Positions 1 to 7,500 of a stretch of 64,000 nucleotides of DNA are shown here, piece after piece (positions within the stretch are counted from its first letter, which is position 1; every line of letters begins with the position of its first letter). Under the pieces are notes generated by a model. That model saw nothing but the letters and a program-made list of their open reading frames with translations. It did not search any database and was not told the origin of the DNA. This DNA is from Peptococcaceae bacterium UBA7702 (lineage in GTDB: Bacteria > Bacillota > Dehalobacteriia > UBA7702), in NCBI GenBank assembly GCA_002482535.1, contig DLGE01000007.1:62001-126000 (forward strand). The letters are read 5' to 3'. A program made the translations under genes and the position numbers.

Positions 1-1
1 A

Positions 2-985
2 CTACCCGCCCGCAACCCAGCTGGGAACTTTGTAGAACTGTGCCAATTTGGCAACAAAGGCGGAAATCAGGGCCAATTCGGGGCTGCCGACGCAGGATAC
101 GGTAGTTCTCAAATCCATCATAGCGGTGGAAGAACCGTAAACCATGGGAACGCCGCGTTTGAGAGCCTGGCCAAGGACGAACATGCTCAATACTTCGGCA
201 TTATGGGTGACCATGGTGCCGGCCAAATGGACGCAGGTGGTACCACCGGCGAGGCCCATGGGATTGATTTTCACGGGAACACCTTCTTTGATCGCGAAAA
301 TCAAAGAATCGGTGGCGCCTGCGGAATGAACCAGAGGGCTGATGGGGTCGGTAGACGTCCCAAACCAGGGTCTTTCTCTGAATTTATCTTCACCACCGGC
401 AACGATGCCGCCCATTTTAAACGCGTATTTGACGTTTTGGGGGTCATGCATCCCGATATAAGCGGGTTTGGTGCTGTTGTTCAGGAAAGCTTCCAATACA
501 TACAACTGACCAACATGGGGATTGACTTCTTTGGGTACGATATTTCTTTCAAAAAGAACGATCGAATCCAGGTTGTCGATCATGGTAACAGAGTTCCAAA
601 GGTCATCCATGTTGGGAGCTCTGCGTTTACGGGTATAAGGGTCAATCACGTTTACTGCTTCCCCAAAGTTTACAAAACCGGTTCTGCCGGCTTCGCAATA
701 CCAATCGTTTTGAGGATCTCTCGCATAAGCGCGGTAATTGGGGGGAACGGTATTCACAGCGTCTTCCACGAGCCATGCCGGAATCTTTACGATATGGCTG
801 GCCTCGTCAACGGTGCAACCGATCCCTGCAAAAATTTCTCTTGCTTCCTTACTCTCAACCTTGACACCAATGTTCGCAAGTACATCCAATGTTGCCAGAT
901 GGACTTCAAAGAGCTCATCTTCGGTGAACATGTTCAAGCCGAGGGCAGGATACTTTGCAGTGTTAGTTAATAAACCTCTTGCCAA
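2..985 (-). CDS. mttB: Trimethylamine methyltransferase MttB, 5' part, running into an in-frame amber (pyrrolysine) codon
   Basis: MttB-family enzyme, which moves a methyl group from trimethylamine to a cognate corrinoid protein in the cytoplasm. Seen: 327 residues ending VPSWVAGG, then TAG at 4-2. Methanogen MttB carries pyrrolysine near residue 334 of about 495, so the amber codon sits where Pyl is expected and the remaining third should lie beyond the left edge. The start is TTG at 985, because the upstream in-frame ATG at 1000 lies on the Shine-Dalgarno sequence GGAGGTG. Its promoter and a palindromic operator are at 1039-1082, and the regulator gene is upstream on the same strand. Non-Pyl homologues (MtgB-type, glycine betaine) lack the amber codon. 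The family is secure; Pyl decoding is inference because only one base past the TAG is visible. Confidence 0.88.
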   Translation of the reverse strand: MARGLLTNTAKYPALGLNMFTEDELFEVHLATLDVLANIGVKVESKEAREIFAGIGCTVDEASHIVKIPAWLVEDAVNTVPPNYRAYARDPQNDWYCEAGRTGFVNFGEAVNVIDPYTRKRRAPNMDDLWNSVTMIDNLDSIVLFERNIVPKEVNPHVGQLYVLEAFLNNSTKPAYIGMHDPQNVKYAFKMGGIVAGGEDKFRERPWFGTSTDPISPLVHSAGATDSLIFAIKEGVPVKINPMGLAGGTTCVHLAGTMVTHNAEVLSMFVLGQALKRGVPMVYGSSTAMMDLRTTVSCVGSPELALISAFVAKLAQFYKVPSWVAGG

Positions 986-992
986 AATAAAC

Positions 993-998
993 ACCTCC
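993..998 (-). promoter_or_regulatory. Ribosome binding site that fixes the mttB start
   Basis: GGAGGTG lies six to seven bases before the TTG at 985. The longer reading from ATG at 1000 would place the start codon on the ribosome site itself, so TTG is preferred. Confidence 0.75.
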
Positions 999-1007
999 AT
1001 AAAATCT

Positions 1008-1025
1008 AAATGCTTAAAAGCATTT
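1008..1025 (-). repeat. Inverted repeat in the mttB leader
   Basis: Perfect 8-bp arms (AAATGCTT and AAGCATTT) around two bases lie between the predicted start of transcription (about 1032) and the ribosome site. It would form a small hairpin in the mttB 5' leader. Role unknown. Confidence 0.45.
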
Positions 1026-1038
1026 CGTTATATATGTA

Positions 1039-1067
1039 ATTATATATCAAACAACGGTTATTTTCAA
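1039..1067 (-). promoter_or_regulatory. Sigma-A promoter of mttB
   Basis: On the minus strand TTGAAA (1067-1062), 17 bp, TATAAT (1044-1039). This is a housekeeping promoter and not the -24/-12 type, although the neighbouring regulator belongs to the AAA+ family usually tied to sigma-54. Confidence 0.6.
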
Positions 1068-1082
1068 CACAATATTTGTGTT
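1066..1082. promoter_or_regulatory. Palindromic operator candidate upstream of mttB
   Basis: AACACAATATTTGTGTT: perfect 7-bp arms around TAT. Its centre is about 42 bp upstream of the predicted start of transcription and its edge touches the -35 box, a position typical of activator sites. The regulator encoded immediately upstream is the obvious candidate to bind it. Confidence 0.5.
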
Positions 1083-1157
1083 CTCCATAGGAATAAGGTA
1101 TCCTGTTCACAGAAAATTATACATATATTTCTAAAATCAAGGAACATGATCCCTGTT

Positions 1158-2465
1158 TTATTGTTTCCTTCCTTTTTGGTGACAGTATTTGCGAATCAGG
1201 CGGCTGGCTTTGCTTTGGGAGATTTTCAAAACCCGCGCCACTTCATAGGAACTGCCGCATTCTTCATAGCAACCGACGATGATATCCTTCTCCACCTCCG
1301 CCAGGGCCTGCTCTAAAGAGCCTTTCCCCTCCCCGGCGCCGCTTTCCGTGGCCACCTGAAAGCGGATTTGGTCGGGGAGATGGTGGGTATCGATGATATC
1401 CTCCGGCGCCATGGCCACGAGGCGTTCGATGGTGTTGTCCATTTCTCGGATATTCCCCGGCCAGCGGTATTGGGACAGCACGTCAATGGCCGCATCGGAA
1501 ATGCGGCGATTCATGCCGTAACGGCGGTTATAGCGTTCCATCAGGTGGGTGATCATAGGCAGAATGTCCATGGTGCGTTCCCTGATCGGCGGGATCGTGA
1601 TTTCAAAAACATTGATCAAATAATAGAGATCCTCCCGAAATTCCCCTTTGGCCACCAATTCGTGAAGGTTGCGGTCGGTGGCGGCAATGAGCCGGCAATC
1701 GATGGGAATCCCTTTGCGGCCGCCGATGGGGCGATAAACCTGCTCATGCAGGTCATAAAGGAACCGGGTTTGCAACGATAGGGGCAGCGCGTCGATTTCA
1801 TCAAGAAAAAGAGTGCCGCCGGCGGCGACATCGATCATCCCCGGTTTTACCGGTTCTCCGGGGCCGCCTTCTAAACCGAAAAGTTCCTCCGCCAGCTGTT
1901 CGCCGGACATCGCGGCACAGTTCAAACTGACAAAAGCGCCGTTTCTGCGGTTGCTGTAGCGATGGATATATTGGCCCAGCATCACCTTGCCGGTACCACT
2001 TTCCCCCTTGATCATGACCGTGCTGTCAATCTTGGCGATTTTCGAGGCAAGACTCATCATCTGGGACATGCCGCTGCTTTTATAAATAAATAGGATATTT
2101 TCGTCCTGATCCGGGCTGTTATCGGCAGCTTCCCGCTCCCGAAAGGATTCGATCATATAAGCGATTTCGCCGCTTTCACCGTGCAGGGGAAAGACCGTGA
2201 CGTCTAAAATCTTGCCGGAGGGCATTTCTTTACGGAACAACGCCATATCCCGGCGGTCGGCGCAAATTTGCACAGCCGAGGGCACACCAAAATAAGTGGT
2301 TTCATCCTTCCCGATGAAACCGCTGAAATCGCTTTGGGGGGCGACGAGATCCGCCGCCGCCTGATTCAGATAGATGATCTTCCCTTCCCCATCGCAAACG
2401 CAGACGCTATCGGCGGCATGATCCGCGATCCAGCTTAGCGCTTCCAGGTCTTTTTTATTTGTCAT
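1158..2465 (-). CDS. PAS-AAA+ transcriptional regulator with TyrR-like HTH, lacking the GAFTGA loop
   Basis: 435 residues. A PAS-like sensor fills about 1-110; the AAA+ core has Walker A GESGTGK (154-160), Walker B TLFLDEID (218-225) and an arginine-finger region (FREDLYYLINVFEI); a C-terminal HTH (VARVLKISQSKASRL) resembles the TyrR type. The loop that should read GAFTGA after ELFG is replaced by LEGGPGEPVKPG, so contact with sigma-54 is unlikely. The start is ATG 2465, with GGAGAGG just upstream; the longer reading from 2486 would overlap the preceding gene. It follows the PHP gene by one base and precedes mttB on the same strand, so it probably controls methylamine use. The ligand is unknown; the PAS domain may sense a substrate. 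Confidence 0.85.
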   Translation of the reverse strand: MTNKKDLEALSWIADHAADSVCVCDGEGKIIYLNQAAADLVAPQSDFSGFIGKDETTYFGVPSAVQICADRRDMALFRKEMPSGKILDVTVFPLHGESGEIAYMIESFREREAADNSPDQDENILFIYKSSGMSQMMSLASKIAKIDSTVMIKGESGTGKVMLGQYIHRYSNRRNGAFVSLNCAAMSGEQLAEELFGLEGGPGEPVKPGMIDVAAGGTLFLDEIDALPLSLQTRFLYDLHEQVYRPIGGRKGIPIDCRLIAATDRNLHELVAKGEFREDLYYLINVFEITIPPIRERTMDILPMITHLMERYNRRYGMNRRISDAAIDVLSQYRWPGNIREMDNTIERLVAMAPEDIIDTHHLPDQIRFQVATESGAGEGKGSLEQALAEVEKDIIVGCYEECGSSYEVARVLKISQSKASRLIRKYCHQKGRKQ

Positions 2466-2466
2466 C

Positions 2467-3261
2467 TTACCTCTCCGTGAGCGCACAGAACTTCCTGTTT
2501 TGAAAATAACCTACCGTAAAACCTGCCGTCAGTGGCATGGCGCTGTCAAAACCGACGGCGATATCGACATCTCGATGGGCGTCGGAACCGACGGTCAGCC
2601 GCCGACCACCGGCTTCTTGGTACATTTTTATGATCTTTTTTCCCGGCGACGTCTCTAAGCAGCCCTTCCGCAAGGGCGATGTGTTGATTTCAATGACGCT
2701 GCCGTTCTTCACCACACAATCTAAAATTTCCGCCATCAGCGTCTCTTCCATCGCGTCGCGCTGCAAATAGCGTTTCGGGTAATCGAAATGACCCAAAACG
2801 TCAAAGCCGCCCAAACGGGCCACAGCCAATAAATCCTCATAGTAGCGGCGGTAGACCCGCTCCACGGCGTATTGAAAAATGCTTTTGCCTTCGTTTCCCG
2901 TCCAATGAATGCCCATGGGCAATATCACGTAGTGGACGCTGGCAATGACCACGTCATAAGCGTCGCCTTGTAAAACCTTTTCATATTCTCTGGGATAGAT
3001 GTGGGGTTCCCCCACCTCAATCCCTTTTAAAATTTCCAGTTCACCACCGTAGCGCTGTCGCACCGTTTCGATGGCGCGCTTATATTTTTCCCCGTCAAAG
3101 GGAATGGAATCGTCATAATGGGGATCAAAATCCACGTGTTCAGTAAAGCAAATTCGTTTCATCCCTTTTGCCAAAGCGCCGCGGCACATTTCCTCCATAG
3201 AGGAAATGGCGTCGCCGGAAAAATCAAGGGAATGGATATGGGTATCTGTGGTAAATGCCAT
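2467..3261 (-). CDS. PHP-domain phosphatase, histidinol-phosphatase (HisJ) family
   Basis: 264 residues. N-terminal TDTHIHSLDFSGD is the first metal-binding motif of PHP phosphoesterases. CFTEHVDFDP, EVGEPHIYP, SVHYVI, GHFDYPKRY and GSDAHR supply further His/Asp/Glu ligands in family order. Members include histidinol-phosphatase HisJ, but many stand outside histidine operons, as here, so the substrate is open. The start is ATG 3261, with AAGGT upstream and a good promoter at 3290-3318. The regulator gene begins one base after its stop codon, implying a joint transcript. Confidence 0.8.
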   Translation of the reverse strand: MAFTTDTHIHSLDFSGDAISSMEEMCRGALAKGMKRICFTEHVDFDPHYDDSIPFDGEKYKRAIETVRQRYGGELEILKGIEVGEPHIYPREYEKVLQGDAYDVVIASVHYVILPMGIHWTGNEGKSIFQYAVERVYRRYYEDLLAVARLGGFDVLGHFDYPKRYLQRDAMEETLMAEILDCVVKNGSVIEINTSPLRKGCLETSPGKKIIKMYQEAGGRRLTVGSDAHRDVDIAVGFDSAMPLTAGFTVGYFQNRKFCALTER

Positions 3262-3289
3262 GGTCGCTACCTTCTTTCAAATTGGTTTT

Positions 3290-3318
3290 ATTATAAACCA
3301 CCTGCTCAAAATAATCAA
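3290..3318 (-). promoter_or_regulatory. Promoter of the PHP phosphatase-regulator transcript
   Basis: TTGATT (3318-3313), 17 bp, TATAAT (3295-3290) on the minus strand. A 16-bp inverted repeat (AAGTCA, four bases, TGACTT; 3317-3332) abuts the -35 box and could be an operator for this gene or for the divergent cotJ genes. Confidence 0.55.
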
Positions 3319-3392
3319 GTCATTTTTGACTTATATCAAAAAAACCTCTTCCAACATAATATAACAGTATAATCTAACGAAAGGAGAGTTCT

Positions 3393-3578
3393 ATGGAACG
3401 CTATCCGGACAGTATCTACGATGCCCGCAATGTCAAAATCAAGGTCGTCGGTCCTTTGGCCATGGCCTACGTGCCGATGCAGAAATTCGTCAACCTTTAC
3501 GACGCCGCCGACGGATTTCAGGCAGGCACGATTTTTAAGGACCTTGATCTCCCCTATTTAGGAGGGATGGCAAGATGA
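3393..3578 (+). CDS. cotJA: Spore coat-associated protein CotJA
   Basis: 61 residues with the family's compact pattern (VGPLAMAYVPMQKF, then a C-terminal LDLPYLGG). CotJA is a small protein of the inner spore coat, made in the mother cell together with CotJB and CotJC. Start ATG 3393 is preceded by AAAGGAGAG. It overlaps cotJB by four bases (ATGA), so the three genes are translated as an operon. The sequence upstream is AT-rich and may hold a sporulation-sigma promoter, which I could not define with confidence. Confidence 0.88.
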   Translation: MERYPDSIYDARNVKIKVVGPLAMAYVPMQKFVNLYDAADGFQAGTIFKDLDLPYLGGMAR

Positions 3579-3847
3579 ACGACAGAGAGCAACTGCTTCA
3601 AGAATATTCAGAAATGGGCTTTGCCGCCTTTGATATCATGCTTTTCCTCGATACTCATCCCTTTAACAGCGAGGCGCTCATGGCCCACGCCCATTATTGC
3701 CGCGCCGCCGCTGCTTTGAAAAACGAATATGAAATGAAATACGGCCCGCTGACTGCTTGCAGCGGAGCTACCGCCAACAGCTGGGAATGGGTGGAAGGGC
3801 CTTGGCCCTGGGAAAGTAAGGAGGGATCAAGGCGTGTGGGTCTATGA
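3575..3847 (+). CDS. cotJB: Spore coat protein CotJB
   Basis: 90 residues, rich in Ala and aromatic residues, with the family motifs FAAFDIMLFLDTHP and AHAHYCRAAAAL and the C-terminal WEWVEGPWPWE. CotJB is a coat component needed with CotJC. It overlaps cotJA at its start and cotJC at its end, which fits a fixed stoichiometry. A member of this family with a C-terminal tail slightly longer than the WPWE block is usual. Confidence 0.88.
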   Translation: MNDREQLLQEYSEMGFAAFDIMLFLDTHPFNSEALMAHAHYCRAAAALKNEYEMKYGPLTACSGATANSWEWVEGPWPWESKEGSRRVGL

Positions 3848-4427
3848 AAAGCGATTGCAGTTTCCAATTAATATTAAAAACCCCGATGCCCGCGCCGCCT
3901 CGGTGATCATCTCGCAACTGGGTGGCCCCGACGGCGAACTGGGGGCGTCCATGCGTTATCTGAACCAGCGCTATACCATGCCGTATAATACCGTGAAAGC
4001 GGCATTAACGGATATCGGCAGCGAGGAGTTGAACCATCTGGAAATGGTCGGCGCCCTCGTGCATCAGCTGACGCGGAATCTTACCATCGAAGAGATCAAG
4101 GAAGCCGGTTACGACAAATACTTCGTCGATCATACCGTCGGCGTCTATCCCACCGCGGCATCGGGCTATCCTTTCAGCGCTTCGGAATTCGCCGTAAAAG
4201 GCGATCCCATTACCGACCTGCACGAAGACATGGCGGCAGAACAAAAAGCCCGCACCACTTACGACAATATCCTGCGTCTTGTCGACGATCCAGACGTCAA
4301 AGAGGTGATCCGCTTTTTGAGAGCCAGAGAAGTCGTCCATTACCAACGCTTCGGCGAAAGCCTGCAAATCGTCATCGATAACCTGAACCAAAAGAACTTT
4401 TATGCTTTCAATCCCTCCTTTCGCTAA
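3834..4427 (+). CDS. cotJC: Spore coat protein CotJC, manganese-catalase family
   Basis: 197 residues of the di-manganese catalase fold. The metal-site residues are visible as EELNHLEMVG (Glu and His in one helix) and the later EDMAAEQKARTTYDN and REVVHYQRFGE helices. In Bacillus it is an abundant coat protein thought to protect the spore from peroxide. The start is GTG 3834, since GAGGG precedes it at normal distance and no ATG fits before MRYLNQ. Last gene of the cotJ operon, ended by the hairpin at 4436-4474. Confidence 0.9.
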   Translation: MWVYEKRLQFPINIKNPDARAASVIISQLGGPDGELGASMRYLNQRYTMPYNTVKAALTDIGSEELNHLEMVGALVHQLTRNLTIEEIKEAGYDKYFVDHTVGVYPTAASGYPFSASEFAVKGDPITDLHEDMAAEQKARTTYDNILRLVDDPDVKEVIRFLRAREVVHYQRFGESLQIVIDNLNQKNFYAFNPSFR

Positions 4428-4435
4428 ATAAATAA

Positions 4436-4474
4436 AGTGCCCATTGACGTTACCGTCAACGGGCACTCTATTTT
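4436..4474. terminator. Bidirectional terminator between cotJC and the SLH protein gene
   Basis: Arms AGTGCCCATTGACG and CGTCAACGGGCACT pair with one mismatch; a T-rich run follows on each strand. It serves the convergent cotJC and surface-protein genes. A second hairpin (GATCGGGG with CCCCGATC, 4478-4508) stands nearer the minus-strand gene but lacks a U-run. Confidence 0.75.
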
Positions 4475-4523
4475 ATGGATCGGGGGCGTAGGTGTGTGCA
4501 CCCCGATCAAACCTTGATTCAGT

Positions 4524-7500
4524 TCAGTATGGCAATAAAGCAATGAAGCGTTGCAGCACGGCGGCAAACTGCGCCCGGGTGGCGTTGCCTTGGGGGCTCA
4601 GGGCCGTTTTGGACGTGCCGTTGACGATTTCCGCCTGATAAGCCCAGGCAAAAGCTTCTTGGGCATAGCCGCTAATCTGGCCGAAGTCGCTGTAGCCCTC
4701 AATGAGGCTCATATCGCCGGTTACGGTCATACCGCGATAGGCGGCGTAGCGGGTCATGATCACCACCATATCCTGGCGGCTGACATTGTCTTCGGGCTTA
4801 AATTTGCCGCTGCCCACACCGGTGACGATTTCGTTTTCCGCGGCCCAGGCCACGGCGGCGTTATAATATTTGCCGGCTGCCACGTCGCTGAAGACCGCTC
4901 CCCCTTGGGCTACCGGTTCCCCGTCCAAACGCCAAAGGATCGTTACCAGCATACCCCGGGTCAAAGCCAAGTCAGGACTGAATTTACTGTTACCAGTGCC
5001 CTGCATCAGGCCGCGGGCCGTCACAAATTCGATATATGACACCGCCCAATGGCCGTTGATATCGGTAAAGGTCTGGGCGTTGTCGATCAACTGTAAGGTG
5101 ACGCTGCCGCTAACGGGTACCCGCAAAGTATATTTGGGACTGACCGTCACGGCGGAAGCGCTGAGGTTGCTGACGATGGAAGCATTGCTGAGCACCGTTT
5201 TGGAACCGTCGCTATTGATTTGCGCCACAACGGTATTTTCATCGATATCCGACGCGGTAATCTTCACGGTGATGGCACCGAGGTCCGTCAGGACGGTATC
5301 GCCATTCTTGACCGTGACTTTCACCGTATCGCCGGCGGTTTGTTCAATGATGACGGATATCGGCCCGCTCCCTGCCGCGTTCAAGGCCGTTAAAGCCGCG
5401 TTGGACAGGGTGACATTGGCAATGGGGGAAGCAAGCGTCAGTTCCGCCGCAGTCTTTTCCAGGAAGCCGCCGAGGGCCGCCTGATTCAGAGTAAAGGTCA
5501 CGGGGTTGGCGTCGCCAAGGTCTTTCGGCGCAATGATGATTTCCGTGGAACCGTTGCTTTGGGCGCTGTCTCCCAGGTTGCTTACGGTCTCGTCGGCTAA
5601 ATTCACCGTGGCAGCCTCATTGGCCACAGTCGCTTCCGGTTTCAGGGTGGTGACTTTACCGTCGTTCACGGGCAGGATGGCGGCGTCGGCCAAGGCTTTG
5701 ATGGCCTTTTCAGCGGCAATCAGTTTGTTTAAGGTCACGGAGGTCACTTCGTTTTGCTTTTCGGCGCTAAGGTTGTCGTAAGCCGTCCGGGCTTTTTCCA
5801 CGGCGGCCTGATTCGCAAGGGTGATCTGGTCGGCGGCGGGCAAAGCGTTGATCAGGTTCGTCACAATGGCGGCAGGATCGCCGGTCAAAAGATCGATGGC
5901 CTCCTTCACGGCATTGAGTTTATCGGTGTAGGAAACGACGATCAGGTTCTTCTGCCACTGTTTCAGGGCGGTATACGTATCGAAGACCGCGTTGATCGCC
6001 TCGGCGTCGGCTTTTGTCACATTGGCGGCAGACGGCAGGGCGTCGATGGCGGCTTTGATGTCCACCACCTGCTGGAGATCGTCCATACGCTGTAAGAGGT
6101 CGTTAAGCTTGGCCACGTTGGTCACCTTGGCCTGATCGCTTTCGCTCAGAGTATCGTAATAGGTCTTGGCGAAATCGACGGCGGCCTTGTTGGTCAGGGC
6201 CGCGCTGTCTACGGCGGGCAAGGCATCGATGAGGGAGATCAGCTGATTGATAGAATCTTCTCCTTCGCCGACCACGTAAATCGTATACCAAGTGGGAGTA
6301 TAGGCCACGGCTTCGGCGCCGACTTTGTTCATGGTGGGCCAGGCTTTTTCGGCGACGCCGATGTAGATGATATCACCGGCGGCGGCGGGAATGGTCTCAC
6401 CCGGACGGTACCAGCCCGTGGTGTTTTTGGTATTGAGGAAGGTGCGCACCTGGAAGTTTTTATTGGCGGCGGTGGGTACCATGGAGATATCACTGCCCAA
6501 AAGGGAGCTGTCCACGGTGGCCACATAGTTCAAGGTGGTGGCGCTGAAATTGTTAGCCAGGGTGATACCATCCACGGCAAGGGCTTTTAAGGACGTATCG
6601 CCGTTGCCCCAGGTGCCGCCGAGATCGGCGCCGAGGCCCTTGGAGGTATACATCACCTTGATGATATCGGCGTCACGAAGCTTCGTATCGGGATCAGTGC
6701 TGTTCACACCGAAAGTGGCGAAACTCTGGTGAACAAACCAATCGTTGAGTGTTCCCATCCAGCCGGACTCGGAACCGTTGCCGAATTCCGATAAGGTTTT
6801 CCCTTCCTTGCTGAGGGAAGAGAGATAGTTGATGTTATAACCGGAGCCGCCGGTGCCGGTCCAGGTATAGCCCTCTTCATGAGCGGCCCGCAGGGCGACG
6901 GTCATCATCGTGTCGTCGGCGGTGAGCTCCATGGTTTTGCTGATAAAGGGCGCTTCGGCATCGTAGCCCATGCCCGCGGCATAGGTGTTGTTGTAGAATT
7001 CCACCTTGACGCTGCCGTAATCGCCGGGGCTGCGTTCAGGAACGGCGGCCATGGCAGCGAAAGCGTCAGTTTTGGCGCTGTCCACCACCGCTTTGCTTGT
7101 GGCGGCGGCGATGGCGGCAAGACCTTCTTTATAGGCTTGCACCAGCTCATTCCAGCGGCCCACGGTGTAATAGGCGTTGTCGTAGGTGCCGAATTCCGCG
7201 GTGAGGGCGGTTTTGGCGGCGTCCTTCGCTTCGTCCAGGGTCAACTCGCCGACCTGGCGGATGTGAACCGTGACGGTGATGTTGGCCCGGGGGGTGGGGA
7301 TCGTTTCATAGTTACGGTATATAAACAAAGAGGATGTCGACATCCCGGGACCTGCATAGTACTCCATGCCGTCAAAATCAGATTCTATTTTATTGAACTC
7401 GTAGCCGCTGGCGAGGTTGGCTTTCTGCAAACTCATGGCGATGTCAGTTCCGGCTCTGAACTGGCAGGTAAAGGGTGTCGATAAATTCTGGGCAGGGTAT

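Noticed and set aside
203..970. 255-codon open frame on the plus strand opposite mttB
   Set aside because: It is the complement of a clear methyltransferase gene, without ribosome site or family resemblance.
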